Origin: Porticoccaceae bacterium
GTDB lineage: Bacteria > Pseudomonadota > Gammaproteobacteria > Pseudomonadales > Porticoccaceae
Direction of reading: 5' to 3'
Assembly: GCA_002720735.1 (NCBI GenBank)
Contig: PBJN01000054.1
Span: 1 to 5,257 of the forward strand
DNA length: 5,257 bases
Shown here: positions 1 through 4,600 of the stretch, in pieces
Numbering within the stretch: position 1 is the stretch's first letter
How the letters are laid out: each line of letters opens with the position of its first letter
The notes under the pieces: generated by a model
Seen by the model: only the letters and a program-made list of their open reading frames with translations
What the model was told of the DNA's origin: nothing
Database searches by the model: none
Program-made: the position numbers and the translations under genes

Positions 1-10
1 TTTTTTTACC

Positions 11-16
11 CCTCCT
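11..16 (-). promoter_or_regulatory. Candidate Shine-Dalgarno for a gene beginning off the left edge
   Basis: Read on the minus strand, these bases are a full AGGAGG. The surrounding stretch is purine-rich, and only ten bases remain before the window ends. That spacing would suit a start codon just outside the window, so a minus-strand gene may begin there, downstream of the tRNA. The start codon is not visible, so this is an inference. A purine run with no function, or the T-rich tail of a plus-strand gene off the left edge (positions 1-7 are all T), are alternatives. Confidence 0.3.
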
Positions 17-79
17 CTTCTTGGATTTTTTAAGGAAATTAGGGCATCTCTATTTTCTGTTATTACCGCGTCTTTTTTC

Positions 80-91
80 GTAGATATCTAC
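80..91. repeat. 12-bp perfect palindrome flanked by short direct repeats
   Basis: GTAGATATCTAC reads identically on both strands. It is bordered by similar T-rich words: TCTTTTTTCG at 71-80 (sharing base 80) and CTCTTTTCGG at 92-101. A symmetric AT-rich site in a non-coding spacer, upstream of a possible minus-strand gene, is what a dimeric regulator's operator looks like. Nothing in the sequence identifies the protein, and a chance palindrome cannot be excluded. Confidence 0.35.
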
Positions 92-223
92 CTCTTTTCG
101 GTAAACGATTACATACTTTTCAAGGCGGCATAAAATGAAAGCCTGGGGTGAAAATACTTTACTACAAGTAACTCAAACCCCCCTCGTATTAAAACGCAGA
201 CAAGCTAATGTTATCGCGCGGAG

Positions 224-299
224 TGGCGTCCCGTAGGGGAGTCGAACCCCTGTTACCGCCGTGAAAGGGCGGTGTCCTAGGCCTCTAGACGAACGGGAC
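224..299 (-). tRNA. tRNA-Glu (anticodon UUC)
   Basis: The minus strand folds as a complete 76-nt tRNA. The acceptor stem is a perfect 7 bp (GTCCCGT with ACGGGAC). The anticodon arm has a five-pair stem, CCGCC with GGCGG, around loop CTTTCAC (261-267). The anticodon TTC lies at 263-265. The T arm is AGGGG/CCCCT with loop TTCGACT. The discriminator base is G, and the 3' CCA is encoded at 224-226. The D arm and variable region match gammaproteobacterial tRNA-Glu closely. It decodes GAA and GAG and also supplies glutamyl-tRNA for the C5 route to haem. It stands alone here, with no other tRNA or rRNA in view. No strong hairpin terminator is visible downstream; a weak CGCG/TGCG stem followed by TTTT lies near 186-220. 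Confidence 0.97.
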
Positions 300-405
300 A
301 TCTAAAACTCGGCAAGAGGTCCAGTTAAATCAAACCAATTGTTCCTTTATTGCCTTACTTCCTAAAGGCTCAAGCACTGTAAAGCCTAAACCTCGCCGAA
401 ACACA

Positions 406-433
406 ATTATACCGTTTTTCCTTTTTGGAGCAA
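406..433 (-). promoter_or_regulatory. Candidate sigma-70 promoter for tRNA-Glu
   Basis: On the minus strand a perfect TATAAT (411-406) follows TTGCTC (433-428) with a 16-bp spacer. The predicted start near 398-400 would give the tRNA a 5' leader of about 100 nt. That leader contains the AGGCT/AGCCT inverted repeat (366-387) and would be removed by RNase P. The -10 box is exact, but the -35 matches only its TTG. No better promoter was found nearer the tRNA. Confidence 0.5.
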
Positions 434-587
434 TAATACAATCAAAACTTAAAGATTAATGATCTAAAAATGACTGATAAAAAACTTTCGTGCCAAAAAG
501 TTAATACTCAGACGGTAAGGTTTTTGTAAACCCAACATTTCTCAGCAAATAAAATTCAAATAGGCGCGCAAATAACATGAGATTCGC

Positions 588-593
588 TACAAT
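588..593 (+). promoter_or_regulatory. Possible -10 box of alaA
   Basis: TACAAT lies 26 bp before the alaA ATG and would start transcription around position 600, giving a 5' leader of about 20 nt. No recognisable -35 hexamer occurs 16-18 bp upstream, and there is no extended TG. If the box is real, the promoter may depend on an activator. This is weak evidence. Confidence 0.25.
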
Positions 594-619
594 GTAACTT
601 TTAAGATTTGTGGTTAACT

Positions 620-1837
620 ATGTCAAAAGTCCTTCGTAAGTCATCCAAGCTTGATGATGCCCATTATGATATCCGCGGTCCCGTCCTTGATCACGCGAAC
701 TCGCTAGAGGAGCAAGGCCAAAAAATAATCAAACTCAACATAGGTAACCCAGCAGCCTTTGGGTTTGATGCTCCCGACGAAATTTTTTATGACGTCATTC
801 AAAATCTTCGTGGAGCTCAAGGCTACAGTGACAGCAAAGGAATTTACTCAGCCAGAAAAGCTGTTATGCAACGTTATCAGGCACTTGGTATAAGAGACAT
901 TAGTGTAGAGGATGTGATTATGGGTAATGGCGTAAGCGAGCTCATAGTGATGGCAATGCAAGCCCTACTGAACAATGGTGATGAAGTTCTCATCCCAGCA
1001 CCTGATTATCCGTTATGGACTGCAGCAACATCAATTAGTGGGGGCGTCCCAGTGCACTATCTGTGCGATGAAAATGATTATTGGCAGCCAATGATTACTG
1101 ACATCGAAAGCAAAATCACAAATAAAACTCGGGCATTAGTCGTGATAAATCCGAACAACCCCACAGGAGCGATTTATTCACCAGAAATGTTAGATCAACT
1201 AGTAACTGTTGCAGAAGAAAATAATCTTATTGTGCTTGCAGACGAAATATACGATCGGATTTTATATGACGACGAGGAACACATTCCCCTCTCTAAAAAA
1301 GTTAAAAACACACTTTGCCTTACCTTCAATGGGCTATCTAAAGCCTATCGTCTTGCTGGTTTCCGCTCTGGGTGGCTGCTCGCAAGCGGTCAAAAGGACA
1401 GTGCAAAAGATTATTTAGATGGCCTGCTAATGCTCGCGTCTATGAGATTATGCGCAAACGTACCAGCAATGCTAGCAGTACAGACAGCGCTTGGTGGGTA
1501 TCAAACCATTAATGATTTAGTAAAACCTGGCGGCCGACTCCGAGAACAACGTGATCTTGCGTTCGAGCTTATGTCTTCCATTCCAGGTGTTACATGTGTA
1601 AAGCCAAAGGCTGCCTTGTACTTATTTCCAAAATTGGACCCCGATGTCTACCCAATACTAAATGATGAAAAATTAGTTTTGGATTTTTTAAAAGCTGAAC
1701 GTGTCTTATTGGTTCAGGGCAGCGCTTTTAATTGGCCGGAAAAACAGCATTTTCGACTTGTTTTTCTCCCTGATAAAGGACAACTTGCAGAGGCAATCAG
1801 TAGGCTTGCAAGATTTCTAGACCGACTTCGTGCTTAA
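620..1837 (+). CDS. alaA: Glutamate-pyruvate aminotransferase (alanine transaminase) AlaA
   Basis: This is a PLP-dependent fold-type I aminotransferase that makes L-alanine from pyruvate and glutamate in the cytosol. The 405-residue product has the same length as E. coli AlaA (YfbQ) and resembles it throughout, for example KLNIGNPAAFGFDAPDE near residue 38, MGNGVSELIV at 101 and MLASMRLCANVPA at 271. Expected active-site residues are present: NPNNPTG at 177-183 (Asn180), DEIYD at 208-212 (Asp208 for the PLP ring nitrogen, Tyr211), the Schiff-base lysine Lys241 in GLSKAYRLAGFRSGW with Arg249, and the substrate-carboxylate arginine Arg379 in HFRLVFLP. I chose ATG 620, which begins MSKVLRKSSKL and matches the family N-terminus. 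An in-frame TTG at 608 would add four residues. No clear Shine-Dalgarno precedes the ATG. The 3' end overlaps the convergent pdxB by 21 bp. AlaC is a less similar alternative. Confidence 0.95.
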   Translation: MSKVLRKSSKLDDAHYDIRGPVLDHANSLEEQGQKIIKLNIGNPAAFGFDAPDEIFYDVIQNLRGAQGYSDSKGIYSARKAVMQRYQALGIRDISVEDVIMGNGVSELIVMAMQALLNNGDEVLIPAPDYPLWTAATSISGGVPVHYLCDENDYWQPMITDIESKITNKTRALVVINPNNPTGAIYSPEMLDQLVTVAEENNLIVLADEIYDRILYDDEEHIPLSKKVKNTLCLTFNGLSKAYRLAGFRSGWLLASGQKDSAKDYLDGLLMLASMRLCANVPAMLAVQTALGGYQTINDLVKPGGRLREQRDLAFELMSSIPGVTCVKPKAALYLFPKLDPDVYPILNDEKLVLDFLKAERVLLVQGSAFNWPEKQHFRLVFLPDKGQLAEAISRLARFLDRLRA

Positions 1838-2938
1838 TGGCCCTGGGTCTGTAAAACCAAGAACCTTGAGATCATTACCGAATCTGCCTGCGTGAGTAAC
1901 TTGATAGTCAGCAAACTCATATCGACCATAATAATTTCTTCTGTATCGGTCGAAAGCCTCACTCACATTTTTGTCACTCAATACGGCTGCCCTAAAACCT
2001 AGGTCGTCCTTTTGGACGTCGTACGCTGATAATATAATGGCATTAATCGTGTTTATCGCATCTTTTACACAAATGGTCTTAAATGCACGCTTAGTTCTGT
2101 TGCAATCCACTAATTCATTACGGCGCCACTTTTGATAAGATCTACGCAGTATCGCGACTGCCCTTCGCTTACCCTCAAAACTGTTACCAGCAATGTGTCC
2201 AGTCGCAATATCTGCTTTTTGAGCTAGCGCTACATCAATATTGGGTTCCGAATCCCATACATCCAATGCAACGTTGATATCATTTTTTTTCAGTAGTCGG
2301 TCCAAAAGCGCATGACTATCTATAATACCACCGCGACCAGTATTAATAAGAAGGCTGCCAGGCGCCAAAATTTTAATTCTCTGCTCATCAATTAAGCCAG
2401 ATGTTGGATAAGTTCCACCATCAGTAAATGGGGTGTGTAACGAAATAACATCGCAATTCAAAGCTTTCTCCAAAGAATTTAAATCGGGGACCAGAGTCTC
2501 ATTCAGATAGGGATCATAAACAACTGTCTTCACTTTCAATGCCTTCAACGTTCGATAAAGCCGTCCCCCAATATTTCCGCAACCAATGATTCCGACACAA
2601 AGCTCTCTCCAGTTCTCACGCAACCGACATAACACCGAAAATACATACTGCACTACGGCATTGGCATTACACCCTGGCGCATATGAAAAATGAATACCTC
2701 GGGTGCGGAGGTAATTTATATCAATATGATCAATACCCGCTGTCGCAGAACCAACGAATTTAATATCTGAATTTTCGAGCAAAGGTCTATCAACTTTAGT
2801 GACCGATCTAACCAATAGAATATCCGCATCACGAACCAAATCAGATGTAATTTCACGACCCGAGATGCACTGCAAATGATCATTGGAACCAAAAAAAATC
2901 TCTAGGTCGGGAATATCAATGTCTGCAATAATTTTCAT
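1817..2938 (-). CDS. pdxB: 4-phosphoerythronate dehydrogenase PdxB
   Basis: PdxB oxidises 4-phospho-D-erythronate to 3-hydroxy-2-oxo-4-phosphooxybutanoate. This is the second step of the DXP-dependent route to pyridoxal 5'-phosphate, and the product is the substrate of SerC. The 373-residue protein (E. coli has 378) shows the D-2-hydroxyacid dehydrogenase layout: RSVTKVD at 44-50 and SATAGIDHID at 64-73 in the substrate domain, a Rossmann GxGxxG at 119-124 with Asp142 ending the next strand, and the catalytic set Arg202 (INTGRGGIID), Glu231 (DSEP) and His248 (GHIAG). The C-terminal stretch from about 290 (AYDVQKDD, FDRYRRNYYGR) matches the dimerisation domain particular to PdxB and separates it from other family members. 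I chose the ATG at 2938, which begins MKIIADIDIPD. A TTG two codons upstream is less likely. No Shine-Dalgarno is evident. The gene converges with and overlaps alaA. Confidence 0.95.
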   Translation of the reverse strand: MKIIADIDIPDLEIFFGSNDHLQCISGREITSDLVRDADILLVRSVTKVDRPLLENSDIKFVGSATAGIDHIDINYLRTRGIHFSYAPGCNANAVVQYVFSVLCRLRENWRELCVGIIGCGNIGGRLYRTLKALKVKTVVYDPYLNETLVPDLNSLEKALNCDVISLHTPFTDGGTYPTSGLIDEQRIKILAPGSLLINTGRGGIIDSHALLDRLLKKNDINVALDVWDSEPNIDVALAQKADIATGHIAGNSFEGKRRAVAILRRSYQKWRRNELVDCNRTKRAFKTICVKDAINTINAIILSAYDVQKDDLGFRAAVLSDKNVSEAFDRYRRNYYGRYEFADYQVTHAGRFGNDLKVLGFTDPGPLSTKSV

Positions 2939-2970
2939 AGACAAATTTCAAAAATCTTAGATATTAAAAG

Positions 2971-2987
2971 CAACCAACAATTGGTTG
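2971..2987. repeat. 17-bp dyad (possible pdxB operator)
   Basis: CAACCAA (2971-2977) and TTGGTTG (2981-2987) form a perfect 7-bp inverted repeat around a 3-base centre. It abuts the predicted -10 box of pdxB (2988-2993) and covers its predicted transcription start, which is the classical position for a repressor site. It could also act as a hairpin in the pdxB leader. The symmetry is plain in the sequence. The regulatory role is inferred, and no known regulator of pdxB is recognised here. Confidence 0.45.
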
Positions 2988-3016
2988 ATAGTAGTGACAG
3001 TGCAATAATAATCCAA
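2988..3016 (-). promoter_or_regulatory. Candidate sigma-70 promoter of pdxB
   Basis: On the minus strand TTGGAT (3016-3011) and TACTAT (2993-2988) are separated by exactly 17 bp. The predicted start around 2981 would leave a leader of about 42 nt before the ATG at 2938. The match is good but not perfect. It is the best pair found in the 120 bp upstream of pdxB, and the dyad at 2971-2987 lies directly downstream. Confidence 0.45.
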
Positions 3017-3023
3017 GTTTAAT
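2994..3023 (+). promoter_or_regulatory. Candidate plus-strand promoter of the putative RNA gene
   Basis: GTGACA (2994-2999, five of six consensus bases) and TTTAAT (3018-3023, four of six) lie 18 bp apart on the plus strand. Transcription would begin near 3030, just before the 5' arm of the predicted closing helix of the RNA candidate. The elements interleave with the divergent pdxB promoter, so the two could not easily be occupied together. Support is weak by itself. Confidence 0.3.
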
Positions 3024-3142
3024 ATGCTTAGTGAGTTAATTGTGACGCGCAGGACTCGCATAAAAAGTCTGAGAGCTTGAGAAAAGATCTCTAATCTGAA
3101 CTAACACTTAGCCTGCTGAGCACTCAACGTATTGAAACAGCT

Positions 3143-3181
3143 CAGGGGTAATAATCGCTTAGATCATCCGTACAGGGGTAA
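3143..3181 (+). repeat. Direct repeat CAGGGGTAA, two copies 30 bp apart
   Basis: CAGGGGTAA occurs at 3143-3151 and again at 3173-3181. The first copy lies mostly in the 3' arm of the strong hairpin, and the second in the 5' arm of the next hairpin. The second copy, in context GTACAGGGG, resembles the CsrA/RsmA consensus RUACARGGA except that the final A is G. A true GGA (ATGGATG, 3185-3191) falls in the adjoining hairpin loop. A CsrA link is speculative. Confidence 0.4.
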
Positions 3182-3184
3182 AAG

Positions 3185-3322
3185 ATGGATGCACATACCT
3201 TGTTGAACGTCAAATATATGGTGTGGGCTGTAGCCCCCGCATTTTTTAATGTCGTTATTCTCTTACAAAGCAACATTCCGGCGCATACGGGTATTCACAC
3301 TCCAACATTTCCTGAACCCTAA
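3185..3322 (+). CDS. Possible 45-residue membrane peptide (doubtful)
   Basis: An ATG at 3185 opens a 45-codon frame ending in TAA at 3320-3322. The word AGGGG ends six bases before the ATG, a better ribosome-binding site than any of the confirmed genes here has. The product begins MDAHTLLNVK and has a hydrophobic stretch at about residues 11-27 (YMVWAVAPAFFNVVILL), long enough for one membrane helix, followed by a polar, proline-rich tail. I recognise no family. A terminator-like hairpin (3221-3247) lies inside the frame, which argues against translation of the whole ORF unless that hairpin is not a terminator. Its ribosome-binding site would be paired in the predicted RNA fold. It could be chance. 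Confidence 0.2.
   Translation: MDAHTLLNVKYMVWAVAPAFFNVVILLQSNIPAHTGIHTPTFPEP
3221..3247 (+). terminator. Candidate Rho-independent terminator
   Basis: GTGTGGGC pairs with GCCCCCGC around a TGTA loop: four GC pairs at the top, one T-C mismatch, then G-C, T-G and G-C. A run of six T follows at 3242-3247. The tract is on the plus strand only; read from the minus strand the hairpin is preceded, not followed, by the A/T run. No plus-strand protein gene of normal size lies upstream, so it would end the candidate RNA. Confidence 0.5.
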
Positions 3323-3373
3323 TACCGCACGATATCGGTGTGCAATCCCATGCAAGGTGCTGACTAGCTTATT

Positions 3374-3514
3374 TTTTATGTGTTATGTTAATTGTGGCAA
3401 GGTGTTTTTTGGTCAAGATAAAGTTTCATCATAACCACCCAATATAAAGGCAGCTTTTAGGTTTCATATTGCGAAAGACTCACCTAAACACTATAAATCT
3501 TGCAACACATAAAA
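3374..3514. repeat. 11-bp inverted repeat, 119 bp between arms
   Basis: TTTTATGTGTT (3374-3384) and AACACATAAAA (3504-3514) are perfect reverse complements. Two shorter repeats lie near the right arm: TTTAGGT 3456-3462 with ACCTAAA 3482-3488, and AGCTTTTA 3452-3459 with TAAAAGCT 3510-3517, the latter overlapping the right arm. They could form alternative folds in an accA 3' transcript, but there is no T tract in the right place for termination. All are AT-rich, so chance is a real possibility. Confidence 0.3.
3469..3497 (+). promoter_or_regulatory. Plus-strand promoter-like sequence facing the 3' end of accA
   Basis: TTGCGA (3469-3474) and TATAAA (3492-3497) are separated by exactly 17 bp. 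A transcript from about 3504 would run antisense into accA. The only frame opening soon after is ATG 3528, preceded by AGGA, but it stops after five codons. AT-rich DNA yields such pairs by chance. Confidence 0.3.
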
Positions 3515-3553
3515 GCTAAAATAGGACATGAAAAATATCAACGAGTAAAAAAG

Positions 3554-4513
3554 TTAGTTCCCGACCAAGGCACCAATTCCCATCAAACGATCATAGCGAC
3601 GATCAAGTAAAATTTTAAGATCAGTTTTTCGAAGCTCATCCAGTTGCGTGATCAACCGCATCTTTAGCGATTTGCAGATCGTTTCGACATCCCGGTGCGC
3701 CCCACCGAGCGGCTCGCTTATTGTTTCGTCAACAATACCTAGTTGCTTAAGGTGCGTCGATGTCACCCCCATCGCCTCCGCTGCTTGCGGAGCTTTTTCT
3801 GATGATTTCCAGATAATGTTTGCACATCCCTCAGGTGAAATAACGAAATAAGTGCTGTACTGCAGCATGTTCAGTTTATCCCCCACCCCAATCGCCAGAG
3901 CACCGCCAGAGCTTCCCTCGCCAATTACAGTACACACTATGGGGGCTCGAAGTCGGGACATGACTGCGAGATTACGTGCGATTGCCTCTGATATGTTTCG
4001 CTCCTCGGATTCAATACCGGGATAGGCTCCCGGAGTATCAATTAAAGTTAACACCGGCATTCCGAATCGCTCTGCCATTTCCATAACGCGCAGAGCTTTG
4101 CGATACCCCTCTGCTTTCGGCATACCAAAGTTTCGCATTATTTTTTCATTAACACTTCTACCTTTTTCCTGTCCGATTACTACTACCGGCTGCCCATCAA
4201 GACGACCTACTCCAGCAATTATTGCACTGTCATCACCAAAATGTCTGTCACCATGGAGCTCATCCCAATCGGTAAAAATTCTATTTATATAATCGCTACT
4301 GTGGGGCCGCTGTGGATGGCGTGCCACCTGAACTACTTGCCAAGGCGTCAGCTTGCTATATATTTTATCAGTTAATTTGCGAGATTTTGCTTTTAATTTG
4401 GAAACTTCGTCCGCTATATTTAACCCATCACCACCGCCAACAAGCTGCAATTCGCCAATTTTCGCTTCCAACTCTGCGACTGGTTGTTCGAAAGATAAAT
4501 ATTTCAAGTCCAT
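3554..4513 (-). CDS. accA: Acetyl-CoA carboxylase carboxyltransferase subunit alpha AccA
   Basis: AccA pairs with AccD to move the carboxyl group from carboxybiotin on AccB to acetyl-CoA. This gives malonyl-CoA, the committed step of fatty acid synthesis, in the cytosol. The product has 319 residues, exactly the E. coli length. The N-terminal helical part ([12 protein letters not shown], 8-19) leads into ARHPQRP (64-70), then the crotonase-like core with [15 protein letters not shown] (128-142), IDTPGAYPG (158-166), [17 protein letters not shown] (197-213) holding the glycines expected at the oxyanion site, and [14 protein letters not shown] (218-231). E. coli has Gly where this protein has Ser201, next to the conserved glycines. 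The ATG at 4513 matches the family start. No Shine-Dalgarno is visible. It lies 87 bp after dnaE on the same strand, the standard gammaproteobacterial pairing. accD is elsewhere. Confidence 0.97.
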   Translation of the reverse strand: MDLKYLSFEQPVAELEAKIGELQLVGGGDGLNIADEVSKLKAKSRKLTDKIYSKLTPWQVVQVARHPQRPHSSDYINRIFTDWDELHGDRHFGDDSAIIAGVGRLDGQPVVVIGQEKGRSVNEKIMRNFGMPKAEGYRKALRVMEMAERFGMPVLTLIDTPGAYPGIESEERNISEAIARNLAVMSRLRAPIVCTVIGEGSSGGALAIGVGDKLNMLQYSTYFVISPEGCANIIWKSSEKAPQAAEAMGVTSTHLKQLGIVDETISEPLGGAHRDVETICKSLKMRLITQLDELRKTDLKILLDRRYDRLMGIGALVGN

Positions 4514-4537
4514 CAGAGAAAACCAAACAACGCAATA

Positions 4538-4565
4538 AATGTACAGTTTATCATTTTCATGACAA
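4538..4565 (-). promoter_or_regulatory. Candidate internal promoter for accA
   Basis: In the 87-bp dnaE-accA gap, the minus strand carries TTGTCA (4565-4560) and TACATT (4543-4538) with a 16-bp spacer. Transcription would begin about 20 nt before the accA ATG. It would let accA be expressed independently of dnaE, which makes sense because carboxylase subunits are needed in far greater amounts than the replicative polymerase. The gap also has GTACAG twice (4541-4546 and 4581-4586). Confidence 0.35.
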
Positions 4566-4600
4566 TAGCTACAGTCAATCGTACAGCTGCAACCAATTTA

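Larger units (their letters stand above)
300..619. other. Intergenic region between divergent tRNA-Glu and alaA
   Basis: This 320-bp AT-rich spacer must carry the promoters of both the tRNA (minus) and alaA (plus). Visible elements are a consensus TATAAT for the tRNA direction, a weaker TACAAT close to alaA, and two small inverted repeats: AGGCT at 366-370 with AGCCT at 383-387, and GGTTT at 519-523 with AAACC at 528-532. The latter hairpin is not followed by a T run. Only tiny ORFs are present, and none has convincing support. Confidence 0.6.
3030..3247 (+). ncRNA. Candidate structured small RNA, family unknown
   Basis: The plus strand can form an enclosed multi-hairpin fold. Bases 3039-3047 (ATTGTGACG) pair with 3208-3215 (CGTCAAAT), eight pairs with one bulged G. 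Inside lie GACT/AGTC (3053-3056 with 3066-3069), a strong hairpin (CTGAGC 3116-3121 with GCTCAG 3140-3145, capped by TCAA/TTGA around CGTA and extended by 3112-3114 with 3146-3148), and ACAGGGGTA 3172-3180 with TACCTTGT 3196-3203 (one bulge). A terminator-like hairpin follows at once. An alternative rod-shaped fold pairs 3048-3061 with 3189-3205 and 3086-3094 with 3159-3165, recalling 6S RNA, but I do not recognise 6S sequence. tmRNA, RNase P and SRP RNA signatures are absent. Exact ends are guesses. The small ORF at 3185 is the main rival. Confidence 0.4.
2939..3553. other. 615-bp spacer between accA and pdxB with candidate RNA gene
   Basis: No protein gene of normal size is present, and tilS, commonly found after accA, is absent. 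The pdxB-proximal part holds divergent candidate promoters and a 17-bp dyad. The middle (about 3030-3247) has a plus-strand structured-RNA candidate ending in a terminator-like hairpin, overlapped by a 45-codon ORF. The accA-proximal part is AT-rich, with inverted repeats and one plus-strand promoter-like sequence aimed at the 3' end of accA. No convincing factor-independent terminator follows accA: the T run at 3545-3550 (T on the minus strand) directly after its stop has no stem before it. Confidence 0.6.

Noticed and set aside
159..171. TTACT-ACA-AGTAA inverted repeat
   Set aside because: It has only five AT-rich pairs and no associated gene or promoter. It is expected by chance.
135..236. 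33-codon plus-strand ORF running into the tRNA
   Set aside because: It ends inside the tRNA gene on the opposite strand and has no ribosome-binding site.
470..529. 19-codon plus-strand ORF beginning MTDKKLSCQK upstream of alaA
   Set aside because: It is very short with only a weak ribosome-binding signal. It contains no run of regulatory codons such as alanine, and the hairpin next to it lacks a T tract, so an attenuator leader is not supported.
608..619. TTG 608 as the alaA start
   Set aside because: It adds four residues not seen in the family. ATG 620 gives the same 405-residue length as E. coli AlaA.
3030..3247. tmRNA, RNase P RNA or SRP RNA as identity of the RNA candidate
   Set aside because: The signature segments I know for these RNAs, such as the tRNA-like ends of tmRNA and the GGTCAGGTCCGGAAGGAAG-like SRP core, are not present.
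3249..3434. 61-codon plus-strand ORF in the accA-pdxB spacer
   Set aside because: It has no ribosome-binding site, starts immediately after the T run of the terminator candidate, and has unremarkable, basic, cysteine-containing sequence with no recognisable family. It fits a chance frame.
3535..3553. T run after accA on the minus strand as an intrinsic terminator
   Set aside because: No stable stem precedes the T run at the end of accA, so it lacks the hairpin half of a terminator.
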